Source: a virus
Direction: 5' to 3' (one strand)
IMG/VR virus record: IMGVR_UViG_3300037164_000059
Coordinates: 39,266-103,265 of that record
DNA length: 64,000 bases
Shown here: positions 27,774-37,299 of the stretch, in pieces
Position numbering within the stretch: the first letter of the stretch is position 1
Layout of the letters: each line of letters begins with the position of its first letter
Position numbers and translations under genes: made by a program
Notes under the pieces: generated by a model
Told to the model about the DNA's origin: nothing
Databases searched by the model: none
What the model saw: only the letters and a program-made list of their open reading frames with translations

Positions 27774-27838
27774 TAAATAGATTTAAATTGGCTTTTGTTT
27801 TTGCCAAAATAAAAATGATTATTGTATTATATATAATC

Positions 27839-28087
27839 TTATGCCGAATATGTGAAACCAAATCTACAATCCCAAGCAAAACCAAATTCTTGAGAACCAT
27901 TTGGAAAACCTATGCTCCATTCACTACCTGATTTACAAATTCTTTTTATTTTCCAAGTATCTTTACTTATGTCTTTACTATTTGCTGAAACACCAATATA
28001 AATTTCATTTGATGATACTTCATCAATCAACATTGGTGATTCAATATTAGAAGGTAATTGAATGCTAAAATCTAATCCTTGTGCCAT
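27839..28087 (-). CDS. Small virion-associated protein, unknown role
   Basis: An 82-residue beta-rich protein. The pattern NEIYIGVSANSK, DTWKIKRICKSG and FAWDCRFGFTYSA (strand, WKIKRI, WD.R..YTY-like ending) recalls a small protein found beside neck and tail genes in many phages; I do not know a name for it. It is soluble, with no signal. It has its own promoter motif at 28101-28109 and lies between the glycosyltransferase and the large fibre gene. Confidence 0.6.
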   Translation of the reverse strand: MAQGLDFSIQLPSNIESPMLIDEVSSNEIYIGVSANSKDISKDTWKIKRICKSGSEWSIGFPNGSQEFGFAWDCRFGFTYSA

Positions 28088-28100
28088 AATTTTATTTTAA

Positions 28101-28109
28101 TATAAATAC
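28101..28109 (-). promoter_or_regulatory. GTATTTATA promoter motif
   Basis: Minus strand CAAGTATTTATATTAAAA, 13 bases before the ATG at 28087. Confidence 0.55.
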
Positions 28110-28140
28110 TTGAATTGTTACAACAAAATTCAATTCTAAT

Positions 28141-29052
28141 TTACTTTTGTTTATTAACTGCTTCAATAATTTTATTTATATCTAATACATTTACCGTATC
28201 AAGAGGAAACTGCTGTATCTGTCCTGCGATATCGAATTGGTCAAGATAACTAAATTTATTTAATTCTCTTACATAATTTGCACTTGGTATAACATTAATG
28301 TTTTCAGCATAACCAAAAACTTCTGGTTTATTTCCAATCCATACAACAGTACTTTGTAAATCCAAAGCTGCTGCTACATGCTGAGCAAAACTATCGATAA
28401 ATAATCTTTTAGTACTTAATGGAAATACTGCATATAATTCTCTATGTGGTAAATTAAGTTGTTCCACTCCTTGAAGAACTGGTTGTTCTGGAGATTTAAT
28501 ATGTAAAATCCTATATGATTTATTGAAATAATTTACAAGTTTTTGAGCAATTTCAATTGGCATATCTCTATACCAAGATTTTTTTGAATATTGTCCTTGT
28601 GGAGAACCACCATGTGTTTGTAATAACATAATTGGTCTATTATCCGGTTTTATTTTATCTTTAGCAATTTCAATTTCTCTTGGATTTAAATATATTTTTG
28701 GTTTATATCCATCATAAGGAATATTAAACATATCACACCAAGATTGTGTAAGATGTTTTCTTTGAAGAATATGGTCTTCACTATGATAAACTTCATGTCT
28801 GAAAATTTTAGTTGTTGGTCGAATAAAATCTGAAAAAAAGTACTGCATTTGACCAAAAGTATAAAATCTAAAAACGTCTGGATTATAAAAATAAGGTCCG
28901 TCCCATGCACAAACAACCACAATTTTATATTCAGGATATGCTTTTTTTATTGCTCTTATTAAAGCACTAGACATTATACATTTACCATGACCACCTTCAA
29001 CATGTACAATTGCAAATTTATCATCATCTTTTATTTTGTCATCTATTATCAT
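28141..29052 (-). CDS. Glycosyltransferase family 9-like protein
   Basis: A 303-residue protein with a GT-B layout like ADP-heptose transferases (GT9). The N-terminus has FAIVHVEGGHGKCIMSSAL followed by IRAIKKAYPEYKIVVVCAW, the usual first Rossmann unit. The C-terminal half has MLLQTHGGSPQGQ, a helix-strand IAQKLVNYFNKSYRILHI, and LFIDSFAQHVAAALDLQSTV like the donor-binding SFGTH-type region. It lies inside the fibre block, suggesting sugar addition to fibre proteins or to host surface glycan. The acceptor is unknown. The promoter motif at 29097-29105 lies 45 bases upstream. Confidence 0.8.
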   Translation of the reverse strand: MIIDDKIKDDDKFAIVHVEGGHGKCIMSSALIRAIKKAYPEYKIVVVCAWDGPYFYNPDVFRFYTFGQMQYFFSDFIRPTTKIFRHEVYHSEDHILQRKHLTQSWCDMFNIPYDGYKPKIYLNPREIEIAKDKIKPDNRPIMLLQTHGGSPQGQYSKKSWYRDMPIEIAQKLVNYFNKSYRILHIKSPEQPVLQGVEQLNLPHRELYAVFPLSTKRLFIDSFAQHVAAALDLQSTVVWIGNKPEVFGYAENINVIPSANYVRELNKFSYLDQFDIAGQIQQFPLDTVNVLDINKIIEAVNKQK

Positions 29053-29096
29053 AAATTTTCTTATTTATCATACTATTATAATTTTTTATAATATTT

Positions 29097-29105
29097 TATA
29101 AATAC
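29097..29105 (-). promoter_or_regulatory. GTATTTATA promoter motif
   Basis: Minus strand TTAGTATTTATAAAATAT, about 44 bases before the ATG at 29052 of the glycosyltransferase. Confidence 0.5.
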
Positions 29106-29145
29106 TAAAATATTTATAAAAAGTTAATAATATTAAAAATATTTT

Positions 29146-31896
29146 TTATGGATTATCTAATTGTTTCCAACCACCACCATTATAGAAATATAAATGATTA
29201 TCTGTGCAACAAGTAAATATTGTACCTAGTGTTGGATTTGCTGGTGTTGTTGTTGGTGTTAAATTTAATATGTTATTTATTGTAACAGTACAACCAGTAA
29301 CATTACCACAAATTATATTACCTATGGAAATTGAACAATTAATTGTTGATATACCACCAAGCATTGCTATTGAACAATCGCTACATGAAATACTATCACA
29401 ACCAATTGCTACTGAATATTTACCACACGTACGACTATCAGCCATTGCTACTGAATAACAACCATCTGCTTGACCACCAGCCATTGCTACAGAACTATAA
29501 CCACCTGCAACACCACTTGCCATTCCTACTGAATATGTTGCACTACCATATGTACTACTACCAGCTATTGCTATTGAACAAATACTACATGCAATACTAT
29601 CAATCATTGCTATTGAACCACAACAATATGTAATGCTACCCACACCAATCGCTACAGAACAAGTTGCACCAGTATCAGTATAACCATTAATCATTGCCAC
29701 TGAATTACAACCAAATGTAGTTCCACCAATCATTGCTATTGAATTTATTGCTCCAGTTTGTGTTGTTCCATTAATCATTGCCACTGAATTACAACCAAAT
29801 GTAGTTCCACCAATCATTGCTATTGAACAATCGCTACAAACAATTCCATTAATCATTCCCACTGAATTAATTCCATATGTTTGACTACAAACCATTGCTA
29901 CTGAAAAACAACCAACTGCATGAGCACAAACCATTCCTACTGAAAAACAATTATTTGCTTGACCACCAGCCATTGCTACTGAATATGTTGCACCGCTTTG
30001 CGTTGCACCTAAAGCCATTGCTACTGAATTAATTCCGTTTGTTTGACCACCAGCCATTGCTACGGATTCATCACTAAAAGTAACACTTTCAGTATTCATT
30101 GCAATTGAGTTAATTCCGTTTGTGTAACCACAAGCCATTGCAACTGAATTAATTCCGTTTGTGCAACCACAAGCCATTGCAACTGAATTACAACAATTTG
30201 AAATACTACCATTCATTGCTACTGAACATTCAGCACAAGTTAAACCACCAGTCATTGCTACTGAATTACAAGCCCAAGTACTACTATTAATACCAATTGC
30301 AATAGAACAATCAGCACAAGTAATACCACCAAGCATTGCTACTGAATTAATACAATTTGTCTGACCACTAACCATTGCTACTGAATTAAAACCATTAGTA
30401 GTACCACCAGCCATTGCTACTGAAGAACAAGCATTAGTAAAACCATTAACCATTGCTACTGAATTATCACAAAATGTAATACCACCAGCCATTGCTACTG
30501 TATTACATCCAATACATGTAATACTATTACATCCAATAGCTACTGAATTACTACCAAAAGTAGTACCACCAGCCATTGCTACTGAAAAATAACCGCATGC
30601 TTGACCACAAGCCATTGCTACTGAACAATCAGAATATGTAATACCACAAACCATTGCTACTGAATTAAAACCACATACAGCAGTTCCACTAGCCATTGCT
30701 ACTGAATTTGTTGCACCACTACAAGTAATACCACCAGCCATTGCTATTGAATTAATACCATATGTAGTTCCATCATTCATTGCTATTGAACAATCTCCAT
30801 ATGCTTCTCCAATCATTGATATTGAACAACAACCATGTGTTGCACCAATCATTGCTACTGACATACAACCAAATGCAGCACCACTAGCCATTGCTACTGA
30901 ATTTGTTGCACCAGTGTCTGTAAAACCATTAGCAATTGCCACTGAATTACAACCATGTGTTGCACCAACAGCCATTGCTACTGAATTACAACCATAAGTA
31001 ATAGCATTACCAATTGCTATTGAATTAATACCACAAGCAGTACCATTAGCCATTGCTATTGAATAATCAGCACAAGTATAACCACCAGCCATTGCTACAG
31101 AATTTGTTGCACCACTATAAGTAGTACTACCACCAGCCATTGCTACTGAACCACAACCTAATGCTTGACTTCCATTATTAATTTGTAATGCATCTATTGT
31201 GTGGCAATAAATTAAACCTGTACTACCACTTAATATATTATTTTTATTGAATATTATTTGTGTATCACTTGAACAAATATTAGTTCCACCAGTACTACCA
31301 GAAATTACACTAATAACATAACCTTTGTCAACTAATGAACGATTAGTATAATTTACGCTATAATCACAATAATATTCAATACCTTTAAAACTACCAATAT
31401 CGCTACAAACTGTAATACCTGTTGGTATTATAGTTATTGCACTTCTTGAACCACTTCTTGCACCAATAAACACTTTATTATTACATGCTAAAATACAATC
31501 TCTTGTTACAGAAAAATATCCACCATTAAAATTAGCAGGATTACCTTGACCAACAGTTAATGTTATTTGGGAATTAAGTGGTAATGATATTAATGTATCA
31601 CCAGTTAATATACCACCTAACGATACTATATTACCATTTTTTGCTAAACCATTATTTGCACATAAAGTTGTACCACTGGCATTTTTAATTACCAAATTAC
31701 CATCATTAGTACCTGTTTGATACCAATATTCAGTATTAAGTATATTTACTGTTAAACCACTATATCTTTGTGATTGAGGAATGTCAGCATTAACTGCTGC
31801 AACACTCACATATGGATAATTACAAGAATTTAAATATCTTGAATCAATTGGATTTCCAACATTAATCTTTAAATTATCATTTAATTGTATTGCCAT
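29146..31896 (-). CDS. Tail fibre with about 46 YadA-head-like repeats
   Basis: A 916-residue fibre. Residues 1-75 are a fibre attachment module shared with the protein at 35330-37297 (MAIQLNDNLKINVGNPIDSR, RYSGLTVNI, DGNLVIK). Residues ~240-860 consist of about 46 repeats of ~14 residues, such as NSVAMAGGQTNGI, matching the SVAIG..S.A.G..N pattern of the left-handed beta-roll heads of YadA-type trimeric adhesins. Met or Ile fills the core position and a Cys occurs in a lateral position of most repeats. The C-terminal ~45 residues are a separate small domain (LGTIFTCCTDNHLYFYNGGG). It is probably a trimeric host-binding shaft. Confidence 0.85.
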   Translation of the reverse strand: MAIQLNDNLKINVGNPIDSRYLNSCNYPYVSVAAVNADIPQSQRYSGLTVNILNTEYWYQTGTNDGNLVIKNASGTTLCANNGLAKNGNIVSLGGILTGDTLISLPLNSQITLTVGQGNPANFNGGYFSVTRDCILACNNKVFIGARSGSRSAITIIPTGITVCSDIGSFKGIEYYCDYSVNYTNRSLVDKGYVISVISGSTGGTNICSSDTQIIFNKNNILSGSTGLIYCHTIDALQINNGSQALGCGSVAMAGGSTTYSGATNSVAMAGGYTCADYSIAMANGTACGINSIAIGNAITYGCNSVAMAVGATHGCNSVAIANGFTDTGATNSVAMASGAAFGCMSVAMIGATHGCCSISMIGEAYGDCSIAMNDGTTYGINSIAMAGGITCSGATNSVAMASGTAVCGFNSVAMVCGITYSDCSVAMACGQACGYFSVAMAGGTTFGSNSVAIGCNSITCIGCNTVAMAGGITFCDNSVAMVNGFTNACSSVAMAGGTTNGFNSVAMVSGQTNCINSVAMLGGITCADCSIAIGINSSTWACNSVAMTGGLTCAECSVAMNGSISNCCNSVAMACGCTNGINSVAMACGYTNGINSIAMNTESVTFSDESVAMAGGQTNGINSVAMALGATQSGATYSVAMAGGQANNCFSVGMVCAHAVGCFSVAMVCSQTYGINSVGMINGIVCSDCSIAMIGGTTFGCNSVAMINGTTQTGAINSIAMIGGTTFGCNSVAMINGYTDTGATCSVAIGVGSITYCCGSIAMIDSIACSICSIAIAGSSTYGSATYSVGMASGVAGGYSSVAMAGGQADGCYSVAMADSRTCGKYSVAIGCDSISCSDCSIAMLGGISTINCSISIGNIICGNVTGCTVTINNILNLTPTTTPANPTLGTIFTCCTDNHLYFYNGGGWKQLDNP
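29430..31150 (-). repeat. Coding tandem repeats of ~42 bases (YadA-like)
   Basis: A unit containing GCCATTGCTACTGAATT on the plus strand recurs about 46 times at intervals near 42 bases with variable intervening codons. It encodes the beta-roll repeats of the fibre protein. Confidence 0.85.
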
Positions 31897-31915
31897 TTTT
31901 TTATATTTTTATTTA

Positions 31916-32992
31916 TTAACTTATTAACATTGATGATGTTACACATGTTTGTTTATTACTAATATAAACTTTATAACTTTGTCCTGACCAACAAACTGTT
32001 GTAACACTAGTTATATTAGATGATGGAAATAAATTACATGCAGGACTAATACCGCCACCAATAGAACCATTATTAAGTGCAGTTATACACCAACATGTTT
32101 TATCTGTATTTGATGCTGGATATGCAAACCACAAATAATCATCACTACCACTATTAAAATTAATACTAATAGAACTTGATGAACTTGCAACAATTTTAGT
32201 TCCACCACCTACCATAGCACTTGTTGCTGTTGGACGATTTGCTCCCGCAGCACCGGGACAAGTACATTTACCCCAAAAATATGGATAAATACCTGTTAAT
32301 GATGCTGTTTGTTGTGTTGTATCACCAGCAGAAAGAGGTGAACCATAATTACCACCTGCACTATTTTTTGGCTGAACACCAGCACAATATGTTACACATG
32401 AACACCATGTTTGTGTACCCGCAGAAATAACATAAGAAGCAGCACATTTAGTTACACTTAATGCAGTGCATGCATAATTTCCAGTAACACCAACACCATT
32501 ATATTTATAACAACATGCACCATTACTTATTTTATTACATGTTGCTGTATATTGTGGATTAATACATCCTTGATTTAATGTAGTTATTACGCATAATGTT
32601 GAAATACTACAACCAACTTCAAAAGTTCCTGAAGGATTTAAAGAAATTGAACTTGATGGATTAGTTAAAACTGGATTTAAAGTAGGAACTAATATTTCTT
32701 TTAGTATTTCGTTTGATGTTTTACCAGTTAAAATTGTTCCAACATCAATACCACCGACACATACTGAAGTAGGACTTGCTAATTTATAAACAGTACTACC
32801 AGTAGCACCACTTGCTTGAAGGTCGACATATCTTTTATCAACAACTTGTGTATTTCCAGTAAAATCAGGATGTATTTGATATCTTAAATCACCAACTGTT
32901 GCAACTTGAGTTTTACCACTTAATACTAATGAACTATTTTGAGTTTGTTCAACATGTTGATTTGTTAATTTAATTTTTGTATTAAATGCCAT
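31916..32992 (-). CDS. Cysteine-rich fibre/adhesin protein (shared GG-domain family)
   Basis: A 358-residue protein. The N-terminal ~100 residues are a short shaft (TNQHVEQTQNSSLVLSGKTQ, VDKRYVDLQA). Then comes a module with VCVGGIDVGTILTGKTSNEI and LKEILVPTLNPVLTNPSSSI, FEVGCSISTL and CINPQYTATC. This module recurs in the proteins at 35330-37297 and 37300-38415, so the three are paralogues in that domain. The rest is beta-rich and unusually rich in Cys (over 20). It is probably a fibre or fibre-tip component. The start follows an imperfect CTATTTATTA motif. Confidence 0.65.
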   Translation of the reverse strand: MAFNTKIKLTNQHVEQTQNSSLVLSGKTQVATVGDLRYQIHPDFTGNTQVVDKRYVDLQASGATGSTVYKLASPTSVCVGGIDVGTILTGKTSNEILKEILVPTLNPVLTNPSSSISLNPSGTFEVGCSISTLCVITTLNQGCINPQYTATCNKISNGACCYKYNGVGVTGNYACTALSVTKCAASYVISAGTQTWCSCVTYCAGVQPKNSAGGNYGSPLSAGDTTQQTASLTGIYPYFWGKCTCPGAAGANRPTATSAMVGGGTKIVASSSSSISINFNSGSDDYLWFAYPASNTDKTCWCITALNNGSIGGGISPACNLFPSSNITSVTTVCWSGQSYKVYISNKQTCVTSSMLIS

Positions 32993-33084
32993 AATTTTAT
33001 TTATTATATATTATAATTTTATTTTTCTTTTAATAATAAATAGTTTTTTTATTCTTAATTATTTAACTATTTAAATATTATTCG

Positions 33085-35319
33085 TTAGTTAACAAAAGCA
33101 ATTGCACTCCAAAAAATTCCATTATATACAAATGTTATTGAACCATAATCAGTATTAATTGTAGAATAACCACCATTGTTAATACATGTTCCATTACCAT
33201 TAATTGTTATTGGGTCTGCTAACGCATTTCCACAAATGTCGACAATTGTTATTTTTTGAGTGTAATTACAAACAACAACTGGTAATGATGGTAAAAATAT
33301 TGGATGTGATGAAACACCAGATACAGCAATAATATCATCGCAACTATATGTATAATAATTTTGATTTAATGTACAATAATAACCATTAAGTTTTATCTTA
33401 ACAAGATTTGAAGTACCGCTTATTTGTTCATCAACATATTCTTTATCAGGAATCCAACGTGGATTATTATTACAATAATTACCGCCATATGTTAAACCAC
33501 TATTACCAAGATTAACTATTTTTAATGCACTTGAACATTTATTTGTAAATGTAATTCCAGTATTATAGATATTAATATTACTTCCATTTGAAAGATTTAT
33601 ACAATGATACATGCCAATATTTACACTATTACCAGATAATCCCCATTGTGCACTACTTCCATTTTGAGAACATATATTAAATTTTGAATCTGAATATATA
33701 GTATTTAAACTAAAATCTGCAAGTCCATAAATATTTGTACTATCTGATTGTAAACGCAAACTATTATTACATAAATTAATAGTAGTAACACCAGTTAAAT
33801 TACCACCAAGTTTAACTTGTCGTCCTTGTTTTGTTAAACCATTTGTTGCACCAGTTAGTGCTGAATTAAGTATTGTTTGAATTGTATTATCAAGACAAAC
33901 ATTATGACTATCGTATTTACAAACACCATTTGTTGCACCAGTAACTGAAGTATTTAATGTGTTTTGTGTAATTGTAGTAAGACAAACATTATGACTATCG
34001 TATTTACATATACCATTTGTAGCACCTGTTAATACTGAATTAAAAACAGTACCATCAAGACAAATATTATGATTATCATATTTACAAATGCCATTTGTTG
34101 CACCAGTAACTGAAATATTTAATATGTTTTGTGTAATTGTACTGAGACAAGCATCATGACAACTATATTTTGTTAATCCACCAGTTACACCCGTTAATGT
34201 AGAATTAAGTATTGTTTGAATTGTATTATCGAGACAAACATTATGACTATCGTATTTACAAACACCATTTGTTGCACCAGTAATTGTAACAGCAAGTATA
34301 TCTTGTGTTGCATCATTAAGACTAATAATATGTGTTGTACCTGAAGTTGTAACAGTAATTCCTGTTCCTGCTTTAACATCAGTAACATGATTAAAATAAA
34401 CAAATAATAATGGAGTAGTGTCAACAATTATAGGGTCATCCGTTGCTAATACCCATGAAGTATTTTTATTTGTATCACCACTTAAAACCCATGCATATGA
34501 ACCAGAAACTACTTCACCACTTGGTGTACCATCGAAATCTATTGCACGTGTCCACGTACTTGCACTTGCAATCCAAATACCATTTGTTTTACCACTTGGT
34601 ATAAATGGTATTTGATTTTTTATTAAAACTCTATCACCATTTAAAAGTATAATACCATCAATTGTTGATAATCCACTGAAAGGATATGTTAAATTTGTTG
34701 TAGTAGCTACTTTAACTACTTGTTTAGGTTTTAAACCAGTAACTATTTCATCCGCATATTGTTTAGTTATAAGAGAACGATTAGTGAAATAACTTTCATA
34801 ATCACCACCATATTTTATACCACCATTGTCTTCATAAGAAAATGAACCACCTGAAAATAAAAAAAGTAAACCAACATTATCAATACCAAAAATAGTTGTT
34901 AAACCACTTGTAGATACTTGAAAATCGGTGAGATTTGATAAACTTATATTATGTAAACCAATACCATTAATTGTTGTTCCACTTAAAAGATTACCACCTA
35001 ATGCAACTGTTGTTCCACTATTTGCAAGATGTAAACCATTTGTTGCACCAGTTAATGTACCACTTCCACTTCCAACTTTTATCCAACTACTTGTTGAAGT
35101 ATAGTTGTTAGCATCACATAAATAGAATAATCCTCTATTTACACCTGAAGCAACTGAAACTACTGCACCATCATAAAGCCAAACACTACCACTTCCACAC
35201 CATGTTGCAGGTAATGTTAGGTCAGCATATGTACCAACTAATTGTTTTGCATCGATAGGTGCTTTTAAAAGACCTTCGAAATTTGCTGCAAAATTAAATG
35301 TACCTATATTTCTTGACAT
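33085..35319 (-). CDS. Tail fibre protein with TGATNGxCKYDxHN repeats
   Basis: A 744-residue fibre. The N-terminus TFNFAANFEGLLKAPIDAKQ resembles an attachment segment common in Bacteroidota phage fibres. Residues ~340-530 contain five to six repeats of about 30 residues of the form TGATNGVCKYDSHNVCLD followed by a helix-like TIQTILNS. A related segment occurs in the large fibre at 22573-27750 (TGATNGICKYDNHNICLGG), so fibre modules have been exchanged. The C-terminal domain is a beta module (HPIFLPSLPVVVCNYTQKIT). It ends 92 bases before the Cys-rich gene. Confidence 0.8.
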   Translation of the reverse strand: MSRNIGTFNFAANFEGLLKAPIDAKQLVGTYADLTLPATWCGSGSVWLYDGAVVSVASGVNRGLFYLCDANNYTSTSSWIKVGSGSGTLTGATNGLHLANSGTTVALGGNLLSGTTINGIGLHNISLSNLTDFQVSTSGLTTIFGIDNVGLLFLFSGGSFSYEDNGGIKYGGDYESYFTNRSLITKQYADEIVTGLKPKQVVKVATTTNLTYPFSGLSTIDGIILLNGDRVLIKNQIPFIPSGKTNGIWIASASTWTRAIDFDGTPSGEVVSGSYAWVLSGDTNKNTSWVLATDDPIIVDTTPLLFVYFNHVTDVKAGTGITVTTSGTTHIISLNDATQDILAVTITGATNGVCKYDSHNVCLDNTIQTILNSTLTGVTGGLTKYSCHDACLSTITQNILNISVTGATNGICKYDNHNICLDGTVFNSVLTGATNGICKYDSHNVCLTTITQNTLNTSVTGATNGVCKYDSHNVCLDNTIQTILNSALTGATNGLTKQGRQVKLGGNLTGVTTINLCNNSLRLQSDSTNIYGLADFSLNTIYSDSKFNICSQNGSSAQWGLSGNSVNIGMYHCINLSNGSNINIYNTGITFTNKCSSALKIVNLGNSGLTYGGNYCNNNPRWIPDKEYVDEQISGTSNLVKIKLNGYYCTLNQNYYTYSCDDIIAVSGVSSHPIFLPSLPVVVCNYTQKITIVDICGNALADPITINGNGTCINNGGYSTINTDYGSITFVYNGIFWSAIAFVN
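33835..34285 (-). repeat. Direct repeats inside the fibre gene
   Basis: A unit of about 90 bases coding for TGATNGVCKYDSHNVCLD occurs about five times with long identical stretches (for example near 33890, 33990 and 34240). It is a likely site of in-frame expansion or contraction. Confidence 0.75.
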
Positions 35320-35329
35320 ATTTTATATT

Positions 35330-37297
35330 TTAAAAAACTAATCTTATGCATACTGCGCTTCTATCAACACCATTATATGTATATCTACAATAACCAATTG
35401 AATTTCCTTGTATTGTTTCTGATGATGTGCTACAATTCCATAATGCTAATGAACTTCCTTGTGAACCACCCGGATATTCCCATTGTGCTGAAACAGTATT
35501 ATATTGTTGAACACCTACTAATGGTCTATTAGTTGGTGTACTGAGCCAAGCACATGGAATTTCAAATTTTTGTTTATTTGGACTACTATCTGAAACTAAA
35601 TTCATTTGAACATTATTTGCTGTGGTCATATCTACTAATGATTGTTTAGTTAAAACAGTAATACTTGAAGTTGTTCCAAAAAGAGGATAAACACCTACAA
35701 TTGAACTGTTTGCAGCACTTGTACAACCTGCTGATAGTGCTGTACAATATTGTGTACCTTTACTACCTAAAGCAGGACTACCTGCATCATAACAAGTACA
35801 AACTCCCCAACTTTGTGAACTTATTATAACACTATAACTTGGATTTGTTTGTATTGCAGGTGATGATGCACAACTCTGAAAACCAGAAGGCATTCCACAA
35901 CCAGTAAAACAATATGAAATTGCACAACCACTTCGTTTATCTGAACTACTACAATATTGTGGATTAATACAACCTCTATTAAATGTTCCAGTAACTGTTT
36001 GAGAAAGACTACAACCAATTTCATATAATCCTGAAGCAGTTAATCCAATTCCAATTGAAGGTGCTGTAATTGTACCACATAATTCTGGAACTAAAATTTC
36101 TGCTAATATTTGATTTGCTGTTAAACCTGTTAATGTTGAACCAGCAGGTAAACCACCAACAGTACATACTGAAGGTGAACCATATGTATATTTTTCACTA
36201 CCAGTACCACCACTTGAATATATTACAACTGTACTACCACTTTGAATTACTGTGGTATTACCACTACCTTTAAGACTTCTAAATAATAATGAAGCACCAA
36301 CTTTAGTACTATAAATACCAGTACCAATACCAATATTAGCACCTATTGTTGTACCACCACTACTTGAAGATATGAGAATTGTACCACCATTATTTGTTAC
36401 AGTAGTACCACCTGTTCCAAGAATACTCCTGAATTGTAATGTATTTCCAGTTACACCAGTATAAATACCAATACCAATACCAAGATTTTGACCTCTTGTT
36501 AATGATGAACCTGAAAAATATATAAAGCTATCATCGTTTGTTATTTTAATAACACCCGGATTTTTTGATTTTATTGTTCTAAATCTAAGTTCATTATATC
36601 GTATATTATTAAACACTGGATTACCTACTGTAATTGTTACACCTGTATTTAAACTACCATATGCTGTAACTAAAACAGAACCATTATATGTACTTCCACT
36701 CCATGTTGCATTTGTAAATCCACTACCAGTATATCCAATAATTGGAACATAATTTCCAATATATGAAGTAATATCAACACTACTTAATTGCCATGCATTT
36801 AAACCTTGGTCAAATAACCATGAAACTGTTCTTGCAGAATTTATATATGCACGTCTAAGTGCCCCATGATATGTTGGTGTACCAAGTCTTACAATTCCTG
36901 AACTATCTCTATAATAATTATTATATTCAGAATAATAATTACCAATATATGAACCAAAACCAGCACCACTTAAATTAAGTGTTTGTATACCTGTTTTTCC
37001 GCTAAAAAATCCAATATTTGTTGCACCAGTTATTGCATTAATAATATTAACTGTTCCACCCGTAACTGTTTTTAATATCAAATTACCATCAGCAACACCA
37101 TTTTTAAACCAATAATCAACATTATTAATGTTGACTGTTAATCCAATATATCTTTCACTTGAAGGAATTATTGCAATTACCTCTGTTGTTGCGGAATATG
37201 GCAATGGACTACCACCAACTGTTCTTTCACTTAAATATCGTTTATCAATTGGTGCAGGTGCTGAAACTTTTATATTTGTATTTAATTGTGTTGCCAT
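35330..37297 (-). CDS. Fibre protein with attachment module and Cys-rich GG-domain
   Basis: A 655-residue protein joining two modules. Residues 1-80 (NTNIKVSAPAPIDKRYLSE, SSERYIGLTVNINN, DGNLILK) match the N-terminus of the YadA-like fibre. Residues ~385-500 (VCTVGGLPAGSTLTGLTANQ, ILAEILVPEL, EIGCSLSQTV, RGCINPQYC) match the domain in the 31916 and 37300 genes. Between them lie repeats such as IGIGIYTGVTGNTLQFR and IGTGIYSTKVGASLLFR. The C-terminal third has a cysteine-containing beta domain. It starts three bases after the gene at 37300 ends and is cotranscribed with it. Confidence 0.75.
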   Translation of the reverse strand: MATQLNTNIKVSAPAPIDKRYLSERTVGGSPLPYSATTEVIAIIPSSERYIGLTVNINNVDYWFKNGVADGNLILKTVTGGTVNIINAITGATNIGFFSGKTGIQTLNLSGAGFGSYIGNYYSEYNNYYRDSSGIVRLGTPTYHGALRRAYINSARTVSWLFDQGLNAWQLSSVDITSYIGNYVPIIGYTGSGFTNATWSGSTYNGSVLVTAYGSLNTGVTITVGNPVFNNIRYNELRFRTIKSKNPGVIKITNDDSFIYFSGSSLTRGQNLGIGIGIYTGVTGNTLQFRSILGTGGTTVTNNGGTILISSSSGGTTIGANIGIGTGIYSTKVGASLLFRSLKGSGNTTVIQSGSTVVIYSSGGTGSEKYTYGSPSVCTVGGLPAGSTLTGLTANQILAEILVPELCGTITAPSIGIGLTASGLYEIGCSLSQTVTGTFNRGCINPQYCSSSDKRSGCAISYCFTGCGMPSGFQSCASSPAIQTNPSYSVIISSQSWGVCTCYDAGSPALGSKGTQYCTALSAGCTSAANSSIVGVYPLFGTTSSITVLTKQSLVDMTTANNVQMNLVSDSSPNKQKFEIPCAWLSTPTNRPLVGVQQYNTVSAQWEYPGGSQGSSLALWNCSTSSETIQGNSIGYCRYTYNGVDRSAVCIRLVF

Positions 37298-37299
37298 GT

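Noticed and set aside
27750-27900. Extended N-terminus of the large fibre from 27900
   Set aside because: The extension is out of character with fibre proteins and runs through the promoter motif at 27765-27773; the ATG at 27750 begins a typical fibre N-terminus.
4421-29105. T4-type late promoters TATAAATA on the plus strand
   Set aside because: The string TATAAATA occurs, but on the strand opposite to the genes; the two plus-strand genes have the reverse form upstream, so the coding-strand reading GTATTTATA is the consistent one.
29204-30364. Plus-strand open frames opposite the YadA-like fibre gene
   Set aside because: They are low-complexity mirror frames of the repeats, with no promoter or homologous pattern.
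29430-31150. Regularly spaced ~42-base repeats resembling a CRISPR array
   Set aside because: The repeats are in frame within a 916-residue open gene, vary codon by codon and encode YadA-like turns; there are no conserved repeats with unique spacers.
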